64,000 nt of DNA from Aulosira sp. FACHB-615 (GCF_014698045.1 NZ_JACJSE010000001.1:1-64000), one strand, 5' to 3'; shown: positions 34,106 to 43,508, counted from the first letter of the stretch. Notes: generated from the letters alone by a model not told the origin. Numbers and translations: made by a program.

Positions 34106-34347
34106 AAGACAGATTTTGGATTGAGTAAGGGTTGATTGGTAAGCTTTTGAGTCATCCATCTGTCGCAATCATTTTTTAATTTGGTATCATATTTGATTTG
34201 GGAAAAAATCAGTAAACTCAGATCAGGCTTCTTTCCTAATCCCGACTCCCCATTCCCTATTCCCTACCTACACAAATAAATTCAGAAATCAAACCGGATT
34301 CCTATATAAGAGTTTGAGAGAGTTCTTGCATAAGTACCAGTAAATAC

Positions 34348-37218
34348 TCACAACTCACTACTCATTTGAATATCTGCCCACTTCACACCTGCGAGGCTTG
34401 GTAATACTAGATGGGCTGCACCGACACGTTCAACAGGGCCTAGTCCTACTGTCCACATACCCCCGGCTAAGGCGGCTTCTATGCCGGCGGCAGCATCTTC
34501 GACGACTACACATTGTTGTGGTTGTAGTCCGAGTTCTTTGGCGGCGTATAGAAATAAATCCGGTGCGGGTTTGGGTTTCTGCACACTATAACCATCTGCG
34601 ATCGCATCTACTTTATCAGCAATGCCCAATAACTCAACTACAGTACGGGCATTTTTACTGGCTGAACCGATAGCAGTCTTAATTCCAGCTTGCCGTAACT
34701 CGTCCAAAAGTGCGATCGCACCTGGCAATAAATCTTTAGATGTGACATGGTGAATTAATTCTACATAGTAGTTATTTTTACGCTCCATCATTTCTTGAAT
34801 TTGTGCTTCGGAATACTTGCGATCGCCAATAATCAACATCAAAGATTCACGCCGTGACACACCCCGCAAAGCTTCATTTGCTTGGCGATTAAAGGGAATA
34901 CCCTCTTCATCAGCTAACCTTTGCCAAGCTTGATAGTGATACTCCGCCGTATCAGTTAACACACCATCCAAATCAAAAATTACACCCCGAATATCCACCA
35001 TTCTTCCTTGTTCCCCTTCTCCCTGATGCAAATCAAACTCATGCCACTCCCCACGCCAATGAAGTTTAAATTTCAGTCGCGTCCAGTGAGAAGGTAAATG
35101 GGGGTTGGCTACGGGGCTATTTTCTGTTAACTGAATGCCACCAAAGCCAAAAACTACAGCTTGCCATACACCGCCCGCACTTGCACCGTGAATACCATCG
35201 TTGGTGTTCCCGCGACTGTCTTCTAAATCCACCATTGCGGCTTGCATAAATTGTTTGTAAGCTGTTGTCGATTCACCGACATCAGAGGCGATGATGGCGT
35301 GAATTGCCGGGCCGAGGGATGAACCGTAGGTAATATCTGTGCGGGGTGCGTAGTAGTCCCAATTTGCTTGTAAGGATTGGGGGTTGTAGGGAAAATCTGC
35401 TGATTCCCGCATTAAATACAGCAGCATCAACACATCTGGCTGTTTCAGGACTTGTCGCTTGTTGCCTTCTTCAATGCCTAAAATTGCTTGGATGGAACGC
35501 TGACGGGGTTCGTATTCGTCTAAGTTAATATCTTGGAGTTGAAAAAATCCCTCAAACTGCTCAATTAGTCCAGTTTCTGGGTCGTAGGGAATCCAGATTT
35601 TAGCAATTATATCTTGCCAATGCGATCGCACTTCGGATGTAATTTGCAGTTGCTTGGCTAATTCCGTCGCTCGTTCGGGGAAGTTTTGCCGTAGCCAATC
35701 ATCAATAAATAGTGCTTTTTCTAAATGCCATTGCACCATCCGGTTAGTAAAGGTGTTGTTGTGAACCAATTCGTGATACTCATCGGCTCCAATGACTGCG
35801 CGAATTTCGTAGCGTTCTTGTTCTGAATTATACTCAACTCGACTCGCCCAAAAGATAGCTGTATCTAAAACAATTTCTGCACCGCAATCACGCAGCCACT
35901 CATTATCACCCGTGGCTAACCAATAATACCAAACAGCATAGGTAATATCTGCACTAATATGAATTTCGCGATCGCGGCACCAAATTCTGATATCTTCACC
36001 ATAAAAATCATTGGGAAGTGACCATCTAGGTGTAACTTCATCGCCAGTGTCGGCACTTTCCCAAGCGTACATCGCGCCTTTGTAGCCAGAATGCAAGGCT
36101 TTACGTCTAGCACCTGCTAAAGTGTGGTAGCGGTAAGTTAGTAAGTTGCGTGCGATCGCAGGCTGGGTAAATGTAAAAAATGGCAGGATAAAAATTTCTG
36201 TATCCCAAAAAACATGACCCCGATAGCCAAACCCAGAAAGAGTTTTGGCGGGAATACTCACTTTATCGTCATGGCGAGGCGCAGCAATTAACAGTTGAAA
36301 AATATTGTAACGAATTGCAAAAGCCGCAGTATTATCACCTTCTAGCAAAATATCACTCTGCTGCCAAACTGCATCCCAGGCTTGAGTATGTGCATTGCGG
36401 AGGGTTTCGTAGTTGGAAATTTGAGCTAGTTTTTCTTGCGCTGCTTTGACTGGTGTCTCAATTTCCCGTGAGGTAAAGACTGTGACGATTTTTTCCACTG
36501 TCACAGTTTGCTGTGATTTGGTGAGAAAGGTCGCATTTAAGGAAGGATAACCAGGCGCAGTATTAACTTGGATAGATGCTTCCGTTCCTGATACGGTCAT
36601 CTTGGCTGCCATACCAATCGTAATTCGTGAGCCACGAGTCCGGCTATGCAACCAGATGCCATGTTCAGTTTTACCTTGGTCTAAATCTACCCAATGATTG
36701 AATCCTTGATTTTCAGGATAACCATTGATGCTACCTTGCACTTCAATCAATCCGTCAAAATCTAACGGCGTTAACTGACAGCGTTGACACAAAATATGCT
36801 GATCTGCAAAACTAGCGAAACGTTGAAAGTCCATATTTATAGTTTTGCCGGTGGGAGTGCGCCAACGTAAAGAACGGCTGAGGAGTCCGTGACGCACATC
36901 CAGCACTCGCTCGTAATGAGTAATTTCTCCTTCGTTGAGGCGGAAGCGATTACCATCAATAATTACTACCATTGGTAGCCAATCAGGACAGTTGGCAAGT
37001 TCTGTATATACTACAGGCACATCATCATAGACACCGTGGATAAAAGTAGCCGGCAATTCACGCGGATAGTCTCTTTCAAAACTGCCGCGTGTGCCTAAAT
37101 AGCCGTTGCCAATGGTAAAAATAGTTTCTCTAGAATGTATTTGTTCGGGGTCAAACTGGGTTTCAGTTAACGTCCAGTCTGTATAGATAAAATTATCAGT
37201 AATAGTTTTGGTATCCAT
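34348..37218 (-). CDS. GH65 disaccharide phosphorylase fused to beta-phosphoglucomutase
   Basis: 956 residues. Residues 1-735 are a glycoside hydrolase family 65 phosphorylase (maltose/trehalose/kojibiose phosphorylase type) with GHVFWDTEIF (334-343) and the catalytic acid Glu480 in VIGADEYHELVHNN. Residues 740-956 are a HAD beta-phosphoglucomutase: DLDGVLTDT (749-757; D749 nucleophile, D751 acid/base), GSASKN, and KPAPDLFLYAAKELG. The first part phosphorolyses an alpha-glucoside to beta-glucose-1-phosphate, the second converts it to glucose-6-phosphate. The disaccharide cannot be fixed from sequence. It lies 92 bp downstream of sucrose synthase on the same strand. Met740 has its own ribosome-site-like AAGGAAG. 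Confidence 0.92.
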   Translation of the reverse strand: MDTKTITDNFIYTDWTLTETQFDPEQIHSRETIFTIGNGYLGTRGSFERDYPRELPATFIHGVYDDVPVVYTELANCPDWLPMVVIIDGNRFRLNEGEITHYERVLDVRHGLLSRSLRWRTPTGKTINMDFQRFASFADQHILCQRCQLTPLDFDGLIEVQGSINGYPENQGFNHWVDLDQGKTEHGIWLHSRTRGSRITIGMAAKMTVSGTEASIQVNTAPGYPSLNATFLTKSQQTVTVEKIVTVFTSREIETPVKAAQEKLAQISNYETLRNAHTQAWDAVWQQSDILLEGDNTAAFAIRYNIFQLLIAAPRHDDKVSIPAKTLSGFGYRGHVFWDTEIFILPFFTFTQPAIARNLLTYRYHTLAGARRKALHSGYKGAMYAWESADTGDEVTPRWSLPNDFYGEDIRIWCRDREIHISADITYAVWYYWLATGDNEWLRDCGAEIVLDTAIFWASRVEYNSEQERYEIRAVIGADEYHELVHNNTFTNRMVQWHLEKALFIDDWLRQNFPERATELAKQLQITSEVRSHWQDIIAKIWIPYDPETGLIEQFEGFFQLQDINLDEYEPRQRSIQAILGIEEGNKRQVLKQPDVLMLLYLMRESADFPYNPQSLQANWDYYAPRTDITYGSSLGPAIHAIIASDVGESTTAYKQFMQAAMVDLEDSRGNTNDGIHGASAGGVWQAVVFGFGGIQLTENSPVANPHLPSHWTRLKFKLHWRGEWHEFDLHQGEGEQGRMVDIRGVIFDLDGVLTDTAEYHYQAWQRLADEEGIPFNRQANEALRGVSRRESLMLIIGDRKYSEAQIQEMMERKNNYYVELIHHVTSKDLLPGAIALLDELRQAGIKTAIGSASKNARTVVELLGIADKVDAIADGYSVQKPKPAPDLFLYAAKELGLQPQQCVVVEDAAAGIEAALAGGMWTVGLGPVERVGAAHLVLPSLAGVKWADIQMSSEL

Positions 37219-37310
37219 TGTTTAGATTCAATTCCAAATGCGAGGTTAGAGGCTAGAAGCTAGACACTAGAGGCTAGGAAGTGTATACCTCGTGTGATTG
37301 GGAATTACTA

Positions 37311-39728
37311 TTATTTTTGCTTGTGTCTATGTTGTTCTAATATTTTTTCGGCTCTCGGTTTAAAGATGAGATGAAATAAGCTTTCCATGTAGCGATCGCG
37401 TGCTTCATTGTTTTCAGGAGCGACAAAGTTCCAAAAGCTAAACATTTTCGCCAGTAATAATAATTGACTGGTGTGTGATGACCAATTATATTTATTAGTA
37501 ATTCGCTGGATCATCCACTCAGATACTTCCTGCCAATGTTGCGGATGATGTTCACATTCATCCAGGAACGCGATAATTTTCTGGGCTGCTCCTTCTAAGT
37601 CGGTAGGGTTAATAATAAATCCATCTTCTCGATTTTCAATAATTTCTAACGCACCACCAAACTGAGTCGCAAAAGTTGGTAAACCAGAAATCATCGCTTC
37701 TAAAATGCTTCTACCAAAAGACTCAAACCGCGCAAAATGCACATAAATTCCTTGGCGATCGGCTATTATCCGATAGGCTTCGCCAATATTCCCACCAGTC
37801 AGACGCATTCCCAACCAGCGAAGATGATTATGGAGATGATGGTGATTAATAATGTCATGCAGCCGTTGAATTTCTGCCGCCTCTTCTGGATTAGCGGCTT
37901 CTGCTGGATGCAGTTTACTGGTTAAGATAATTAAATTACACCGCTTTTGTAATTCTTCACTTTGACCGAAACAGTCAACTAATCCAGTCAGATTTTTAAT
38001 CGATGATAGGGTGGCGACAGCAAAGATAGGTCGCTTGTTTTGTTCTGCCAAATTACCGAAAATTTGCGGGTCTTGGCGGTTAAATATTAAGTCTTCAATT
38101 TGTTGGCTTTGATTAAAATCCCTATCTTCTTTTTGGGTATAGGGAAAGAAGATTTTTTGATTGACACCAGGCGGTACTAAGTTAAATTTAGGGCTGAATA
38201 AATCAATGCCATTGACTACATGATATAGCTCAGGCATCGTAAAACATTTATAAGATTCATACTGCCCCATACCGTCGGGTGTACCGACAATTTCTTGATA
38301 AGAAGAAGTAATAATAAAATCGGCAGCATTCATACTAATTAAATCAGCCGTGAATTGTGCTGAAAAATGATATTGGTCTTCTAGGTTGTGCCAATATAAG
38401 TTACTAAAGAGATATTTAGGCTTTTCTAAGGAATGAGCAATATTACATTGAGTAACTTTGAGACGGTGAGATAAAAGTGAGGCGACTAAATTCCCATCAC
38501 TATAATTGCCAATTATTAAATTGGGACGACCTTTAAATACAGCGAAGAGTTCTTTTTCTACATCATTGGTAAAACTTTCTAAATAAGGCCAAATCTCAAA
38601 TTTAGAAATCCAATTGTTCGTAATCTCTGGATTAAATTCCTCAAAAGGAACCCGTAGAATCCACGCATTTTCTGTATCTTCGACTTTTTCTAGCCTGAGT
38701 CCGCAGGATGTACCTTCACAGTTGGGAATCAGTCGAGTCAGAATGATCACATGGGGTTGAATACCAAATACATCAAGTCCCGCAAGGGTGATTTCTTGGC
38801 GGAGTTTGTTTTCTAAGCTGCGTGCTTGTTCCAGCACATAGACGACTTGACCTAATGTTTCATCGCGTCCCATGACATCTTGTTGTCCTACCCAACCATG
38901 AATAGAAATCAAGACGACGCGAAAAACCACAGGAACACGCGCTACAAATGCTTCTAAAATGGCAGGTTGGGGGGTATCAATTAGCCGATCAAGTAATGAT
39001 AGCGTTTCACTAACTCGCGCTGCTGTATTTCCCCATCCAGGTGCGAAACCCAGGTTTTGCAGGTGAAAATGAAATTTTTCGTAGGGTTCATCAGCTGGTC
39101 TTTCGCTGAGAAACTTGATTGCTTGCTTGATTTGTTGCGCGAATTGCACACCTGAAGAAATGCGATCGCCAATTAACAAGCGTCTCCCATCATATTGCAC
39201 TCGCCGCAACGCTTGAAACAATACCTCTAACCAATGTTGCGGATCATTTACCAATTGATCGCACAGGTAATGGTTGAGAAAGGCTAGACCTTGACCAATA
39301 TTTCTGGGATCATCAACGGAGGGAGAATCTTCGTAAAATGGGCCGAGGTCGATTTCCAGGATATGGGGTTGGTAGTGATTAACTAAGCGATCGCACACAT
39401 CTAAATAAGCCTGCGGTGACATCAATTCACACTCACTCAAGTCAGCATTCAACCGCCAAACTTCTTGACTAGCAATTTTGGGACGAATCACAACCCAAGT
39501 ATTTTCCTCTGACAAAATTATTTCATGGGTATAGTGAATCAGTTTCCCAATCGAAGAAGAGTAGTAAAAATAAGCAGGCTTTTGGGAGTTATGGCAATAA
39601 TCTGCAAATACTTGCAGAATTTCATTTCTTAGGAAGTATTGTTTACCTGAAGCAGTTAATGAAAATATCAATTCTTGTAAGACAGATTTTTCATCGCTGT
39701 TCAGCACAGCTTGTAGCAGTTCATTCAT
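37311..39728 (-). CDS. susA: Sucrose synthase
   Basis: 805 residues from the ATG at 39728 (MNELLQAVLNSDEKSVL); a GTG five codons upstream is possible. The length and the sequence HSLEKPKYLFSNLYWHN, YHFSAQFTADLISMNAADF, TMPELYHVVNGIDLFSPKF and the GT4 donor motif FARFESFGRSILEAMISGLP are those of sucrose synthase, not of sucrose-phosphate synthase. It cleaves sucrose with UDP or ADP into fructose and NDP-glucose, feeding glycogen and polysaccharides; in filamentous cyanobacteria it is linked to nitrogen fixation and carbon supply. Followed by the GH65 fusion, suggesting one sugar-use operon. Confidence 0.93.
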   Translation of the reverse strand: MNELLQAVLNSDEKSVLQELIFSLTASGKQYFLRNEILQVFADYCHNSQKPAYFYYSSSIGKLIHYTHEIILSEENTWVVIRPKIASQEVWRLNADLSECELMSPQAYLDVCDRLVNHYQPHILEIDLGPFYEDSPSVDDPRNIGQGLAFLNHYLCDQLVNDPQHWLEVLFQALRRVQYDGRRLLIGDRISSGVQFAQQIKQAIKFLSERPADEPYEKFHFHLQNLGFAPGWGNTAARVSETLSLLDRLIDTPQPAILEAFVARVPVVFRVVLISIHGWVGQQDVMGRDETLGQVVYVLEQARSLENKLRQEITLAGLDVFGIQPHVIILTRLIPNCEGTSCGLRLEKVEDTENAWILRVPFEEFNPEITNNWISKFEIWPYLESFTNDVEKELFAVFKGRPNLIIGNYSDGNLVASLLSHRLKVTQCNIAHSLEKPKYLFSNLYWHNLEDQYHFSAQFTADLISMNAADFIITSSYQEIVGTPDGMGQYESYKCFTMPELYHVVNGIDLFSPKFNLVPPGVNQKIFFPYTQKEDRDFNQSQQIEDLIFNRQDPQIFGNLAEQNKRPIFAVATLSSIKNLTGLVDCFGQSEELQKRCNLIILTSKLHPAEAANPEEAAEIQRLHDIINHHHLHNHLRWLGMRLTGGNIGEAYRIIADRQGIYVHFARFESFGRSILEAMISGLPTFATQFGGALEIIENREDGFIINPTDLEGAAQKIIAFLDECEHHPQHWQEVSEWMIQRITNKYNWSSHTSQLLLLAKMFSFWNFVAPENNEARDRYMESLFHLIFKPRAEKILEQHRHKQK

Positions 39729-40231
39729 AACTAATTCCGCCACTTTAATAGGTCACAACCTCATTTTTTCTCCTCAACAATAGTAATTTTCTCCGTAGGC
39801 TGTTAGAGGTAGATTACCGTTCTTTCTCTTTTATGCTAAATCAGCACTTTACTTCTGCCTTCTAGCCCTGGTATGAATTATACAAACCAAAATTCTAAGC
39901 CATTAACTTAGGAGAAAAGCTGGCGATCGCTCCTAACATCTCCAAAAATTCAGCCAAAAGATATATGTAATCAATTGAGAAATTAATTAAGCAAGTTTCT
40001 CAAATCAGTACTTCCTTGTCTCTATTGTTGAAATATCAAATAGGACTGCTATAGCTAATAGTCTCTGTACTGTTACCCTAAATATTGAGGGCCGTCACTA
40101 AAAAAGTGCCAATTTGGCTAAATTTACAGTTACTTAAATAGTATTCTGTGTAGCAGGTAACTATTCATTAGGCAAAAATCTGATATTGAATCTAGATTTT
40201 TAATACGTTAATTACCACTACAGAGTTAGCC
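39729..40231. other. 503-bp region upstream of sucrose synthase and of the HetP-like gene
   Basis: Divergent promoter region, AT-rich. No ORF or strong hairpin was seen. A GGCGATCGC site is at about 39921. I looked for the NtcA consensus GTA-N8-TAC upstream of the HetP-like gene and found no convincing match. Confidence 0.4.
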
Positions 40232-40639
40232 ATGAACTACCAAGTACCTTCTTCTCAAAACAACTGTCATAGTTTGATTACTCCTGAACAGTTAGAGCAA
40301 GTAATTGAAGCTATTAGTGATGGTAGATATTCCTGGGGTTGTGTATTGATTTTGCGTTTTATCGGCTATAATCCACTCCATTTTATGCCTCAAAGAACTT
40401 ACAGCCGTCTGATAAAAGAACAGAATCAATATATGGCGGCAAAATTAAATTCAGATAATCATGTTAGTGCTTCAAGTAACAATACTGACATCCCAAGAAA
40501 AACGCATAATTTAAATCAATCAAATCCTCTGGATAAATCTGAAAACAAACCAGGAAATATCCAAGGGATGAATGTACTATATTTAAAATCAAATATGTCT
40601 AACCTTTATTCATCAAAGGATGAAGATATACAAAATTAA
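40232..40639 (+). CDS. HetP-like heterocyst commitment family protein
   Basis: 135 residues. Residues about 15-70 (ITPEQLEQVIEAISDGRYSW, then GCVLILRFIGYNPLHFMPQR and TYSRLIKE) follow the conserved core of HetP and its paralogues in Nostoc, as I remember it (EAILAGKYSWACVLxLRFAGYNPxHYIPYRTYNRLxKE). HetP promotes commitment to heterocyst differentiation and interacts with HetR. The C-terminal half is low complexity (Asn, Ser, Lys) and probably disordered. The core differs at several positions (Gly for Ala, Phe-Met for Tyr-Ile), so it is likely a paralogue, not HetP itself. Confidence 0.75.
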   Translation: MNYQVPSSQNNCHSLITPEQLEQVIEAISDGRYSWGCVLILRFIGYNPLHFMPQRTYSRLIKEQNQYMAAKLNSDNHVSASSNNTDIPRKTHNLNQSNPLDKSENKPGNIQGMNVLYLKSNMSNLYSSKDEDIQN

Positions 40640-40658
40640 CGTCTAAAAATAGCATTTA

Positions 40659-40798
40659 ATACCAATTCTGTATGAAGATGCACTAAATTAAAAAACGAAC
40701 CACAAAGGGCGCATAGACGCGATAGCGGCTTCCCGAAGGGTAGGACACAAAGAAAGAAAAGATAAAAGATTAAATGCACCCTCACATAGAATTGGTAT
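40659..40798. repeat. Foldback element with ATACCAATTCT ends and a nested repeat
   Basis: ATACCAATTCT (40659-40669) is complementary to AGAATTGGTAT (40788-40798); further inward GATGCA and TGCACC continue the arms. The centre carries GCGGCTTCCCGAAGGGTAGG (40727-40746), the same repeat found inside the GH38 gene, as if inserted into this element. Confidence 0.75.
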
Positions 40799-40878
40799 AA
40801 GCAAGATTCTGCTAAATAATTAACTTGTTAAATTACAGCTATAGCAATCGTATTTGATTGGTGAAAATCGAGATGATT

Positions 40879-40911
40879 AGATACCCGACTTCTCAAAGAA
40901 GTCGGGTATCT
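40879..40911. terminator. 15-bp perfect hairpin AGATACCCGACTTCT / AGAAGTCGGGTATCT
   Basis: Arms 40879-40893 and 40897-40911 around a CAA loop, followed by TTAAAAAACT. It lies downstream of the convergent HetP-like and aroB genes and can end transcription from both sides. This palindrome type is common in cyanobacterial spacers. Confidence 0.75.
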
Positions 40912-41051
40912 TAAAAAACTTGTGGGGTTGTCATTGGTGAGGAGGGTAGTCAAAGGATATCTGTGGTATGCGATCGCGGTAAGCTTTTTGTTGTTCCTCA
41001 CTATTGCTATAGCGTAAAGCACCTAAATCTTGTATGGGTTAATTAGCTAAT

Positions 41052-42146
41052 CTATTGCATTCCTTGTAGTACCTGCTGGATGACATCTGCTGGTACTTGG
41101 TCGGTAACTGTGACTACACCAATTTGGGTTGGTAACACAAACCGCACTTTACCTGCTTTGACTTTTTTATCTAGTTGCAGTGCATCAATAATTGCAGCAA
41201 TATCTACACCCGCAGGTAATTTTGTGGGTAAACCTGCTTTTTGAATGATGGCATTTTGTCGGTCAGTTTCGGCTTGTTGCCACATACCTAAATTGACAGC
41301 AATTTGTCCAGCCGCTACCATACCGATCGCAACTGCTTCGCCATGATTAACTAATCGATAACCAGTCAAGCTTTCAATAGCATGACCAATGGTGTGTCCA
41401 TAATTGAGAATTGCCCTGAGTCCGCCTTCTTTCTCATCTTTGCCGACAACATCGGCTTTGGCTTGGCAAGAACGAGTTAATATTTCACTCAACAATTCCG
41501 GCTTCATGTAGCGGAGTTGGTTGAGATGTTTACTGGCTTCCATTTGGGTAAACAATTCCCCATCCCAAATCACACCATACTTGATAACTTCTGCCATACC
41601 TGCACGAAACTCACGCACAGGTAAAGTTTTTAACACTTCTGGGTCAATTAAGACTAAACGCGGTTGATGAAATGCGCCAATTAAGTTTTTGCCATTGGGA
41701 TGATTTACGCCTGTTTTGCCACCGATAGCAGAGTCTACCATTGCTAACAGAGTGGTAGGAACTTGGACAACGTTAATTCCCCGCAGCCAAGTTGCAGCAG
41801 CAAAACCAGTCATGTCACCGATTACGCCTCCCCCCAAGGCTACCATTGTCGAGGAACGTTCCAGGCGATTTTCTAAGGCGACATCGTAGAGTTTTTGGAT
41901 GGAGTTGAGGGTTTTGTAGCGTTCACCGGCGGGTAAACAATAACTCGCTACGTTAAATCCTGCGGACTTGAGTGATGCGATCGCTCTTTCGCCATAATGT
42001 TTAAAAATAGTGGGATTAGATACCACAAGTACTTTCTGCCCTAGCTTGAGATTGGCCAGACTTTGACCAAGTTGATCTAAACTTGCAGGTGCGATCGCAA
42101 TTTCATAAGACTGCTGCGGTAAATTAACGTTAATGGTAGAAGTCAT
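41052..42146 (-). CDS. aroB: 3-dehydroquinate synthase
   Basis: 364 residues. AroB converts DAHP to 3-dehydroquinate, step two of the shikimate pathway, with NAD and zinc. Motifs: GGGVIGDMTGFAAATWLRG (NAD loop), VPTTLLAMVDSAIGGKTGVN, FRAGMAEVIKYG, and the zinc-binding NYGHTIGHAIE. ATG start and normal length. Petunia-like small gene petL follows 170 bp to the right on the other strand; no other shikimate gene here. Confidence 0.96.
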   Translation of the reverse strand: MTSTINVNLPQQSYEIAIAPASLDQLGQSLANLKLGQKVLVVSNPTIFKHYGERAIASLKSAGFNVASYCLPAGERYKTLNSIQKLYDVALENRLERSSTMVALGGGVIGDMTGFAAATWLRGINVVQVPTTLLAMVDSAIGGKTGVNHPNGKNLIGAFHQPRLVLIDPEVLKTLPVREFRAGMAEVIKYGVIWDGELFTQMEASKHLNQLRYMKPELLSEILTRSCQAKADVVGKDEKEGGLRAILNYGHTIGHAIESLTGYRLVNHGEAVAIGMVAAGQIAVNLGMWQQAETDRQNAIIQKAGLPTKLPAGVDIAAIIDALQLDKKVKAGKVRFVLPTQIGVVTVTDQVPADVIQQVLQGMQ

Positions 42147-42315
42147 TGCCCAACCCTAAAAAGCGCCGTGGGCTTGTATTTTAGCGCAATCTGGGGACAA
42201 AAGGAGGTAAGAGGGCAGGGTGTAGGGATGTGAACCAAGAACAAATGACCCTTGACCATTGACCCTTGACTAATGGTTCAATAGATTTAGTAAAGTATTG
42301 TGGAGAAGCATCAAA

Positions 42316-42411
42316 ATGTTTGCCGTAGTTGCTTACATCGGTTTTTTAGGTTTATTTACTGCGATCGCAGCAGGTTTGTTGTTCGGTCTACGTGCTGCTA
42401 AAATCCTCTAA
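42316..42411 (+). CDS. petL: Cytochrome b6-f complex subunit PetL (31 aa)
   Basis: A 31-residue frame: MFAVVAYIGFLGLFTAIA then AGLLFGLRAAKIL, one membrane helix followed by a short basic end. This matches my memory of Nostocales PetL, a peripheral single-helix subunit that stabilises the cytochrome b6-f dimer in thylakoids. A ribosome-site GGAG lies about ten bases upstream. It is in its own spacer between aroB and bioB, both on the other strand. Confidence 0.8.
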   Translation: MFAVVAYIGFLGLFTAIAAGLLFGLRAAKIL

Positions 42412-42512
42412 TTTCAGAGGTTAGAGGTTAGAGGCTAGAGGTTAGTATTTTCGACTAAGGATTTGGCCATGATAACCAAACAAGTAAAACTCTCTTCCCT
42501 AGCCCCTAGCCC
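42412..42512. repeat. AGAGGTT heptads downstream of petL
   Basis: TCAGAGGTTAGAGGTTAGAG and related units (about 42414-42446), followed by CCTAGCCCCTAGCCCCTAAG next to the bioB stop. Similar GAGGCTAGA units lie at 37240-37278 upstream of the GH65 fusion gene. Confidence 0.7.
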
Positions 42513-43508
42513 CTAAGCCAAAGTTAGTGCTGGTCTTTGGACAGGTGGACGCATTTCTAAGCCCAGCAAGTTCAACATTTCTTGGTCAGCATCATAATCT
42601 GGACAAGGTGTGGTGACAGTTAGCATTTTGTTATCGTCGCTGGAAAAGATAGAATTAGCTCCAGCCATGAAACAGAAAGCTTGCTCAACTTGCGAAAGTC
42701 GGGCGCGGCCTGCACTCAAACGCACATCAGAAGTTGGCATGACAATACGTGCTGTCGCAATCATCCGCACTACATCCCAAATTGGGACATCTGGTTGATT
42801 TTCTAAGGGTGTACCTTCTACTTGGGAAAGAATGTTAATTGGGACTGACTCTGGATGTGGGTTGAGATTTGCCAGAGTATGCAACATTGATACACGGTCT
42901 TTAGCAGTTTCACCCAAGCCCAAAATCCCACCAGAGCAGACAGTGACATTAGTTTGCCGGACATTCTCAATAGTGTTCAGGCGATCGCTATAAGTCCTTG
43001 TGGTAATAATTGTGCTGTAATAGTCCTCAGAAGTATCTAAATTATGGTTATAAGCATACAACCCGGCTGTTTCTAATCGCTTGGCTTGGTCTGCTGTTAA
43101 CATTCCCAGGGTGCAGCATACTTCTAAGCCCATATCGGTCACTTCTTTGACCATTTCCAGCACTTTTTCAAACTGAGAATTATCCCGCACTTCTCGCCAA
43201 GCCGCACCCATACAAACACGACTGACACCTTTTTGCTTGGCTGTTTGGGCTATATTGACTACAGTATCTTTATCCAGAAGTGCTTGTGGTTTTACTTCTG
43301 TTTGATAACGAGAAGATTGAGCGCAGTAGCCACAATCTTCAGGGCAACCTCCTGTTTTAATGGAGATCAGTTTACAGACCTGTATTTTTTTCGGGTCATG
43401 ATATTGACGATGTACACTAGCAGCTTGATAAACAAGCTCTAGCAATGGCATATCATAAATCTGCTGAATTTCTGCTTCCTGCCAATCGTAGCGTATTCCC
43501 ACCGACAT
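42513..43508 (-). CDS. bioB: Biotin synthase
   Basis: 331 residues. Radical-SAM enzyme that inserts sulfur into dethiobiotin. The 4Fe-4S motif is GGCPEDCGYC (C55, C59, C62), with NHNLDTSEDYY, SGGILGLGET and RLSAGRARLS for substrate and 2Fe-2S sites. ATG start. bioF lies 12 kb to the right, so biotin genes are present but not clustered. Confidence 0.96.
   Translation of the reverse strand: MSVGIRYDWQEAEIQQIYDMPLLELVYQAASVHRQYHDPKKIQVCKLISIKTGGCPEDCGYCAQSSRYQTEVKPQALLDKDTVVNIAQTAKQKGVSRVCMGAAWREVRDNSQFEKVLEMVKEVTDMGLEVCCTLGMLTADQAKRLETAGLYAYNHNLDTSEDYYSTIITTRTYSDRLNTIENVRQTNVTVCSGGILGLGETAKDRVSMLHTLANLNPHPESVPINILSQVEGTPLENQPDVPIWDVVRMIATARIVMPTSDVRLSAGRARLSQVEQAFCFMAGANSIFSSDDNKMLTVTTPCPDYDADQEMLNLLGLEMRPPVQRPALTLA

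Larger units (their letters stand above)
33505..34347. other. 843-bp region without a convincing gene
   Basis: Contains a terminator-like hairpin on the minus strand (33671-33700), the GAAAAGTT-armed element at 33907-34105, and TTCCCTATTCCC-type heptads near 34245-34265. A 122-residue frame at 33787-34155 consists largely of these repeats and is rejected. Confidence 0.6.

Noticed and set aside
33787..34155. 122-residue frame on the minus strand
   Set aside because: It runs through the GAAAAGTT element and a pyrimidine array; codon use and repeats do not look like a protein.
40828..41022. 64-residue frame near the 15-bp hairpin
   Set aside because: It crosses the hairpin and has no recognisable start signal or family.
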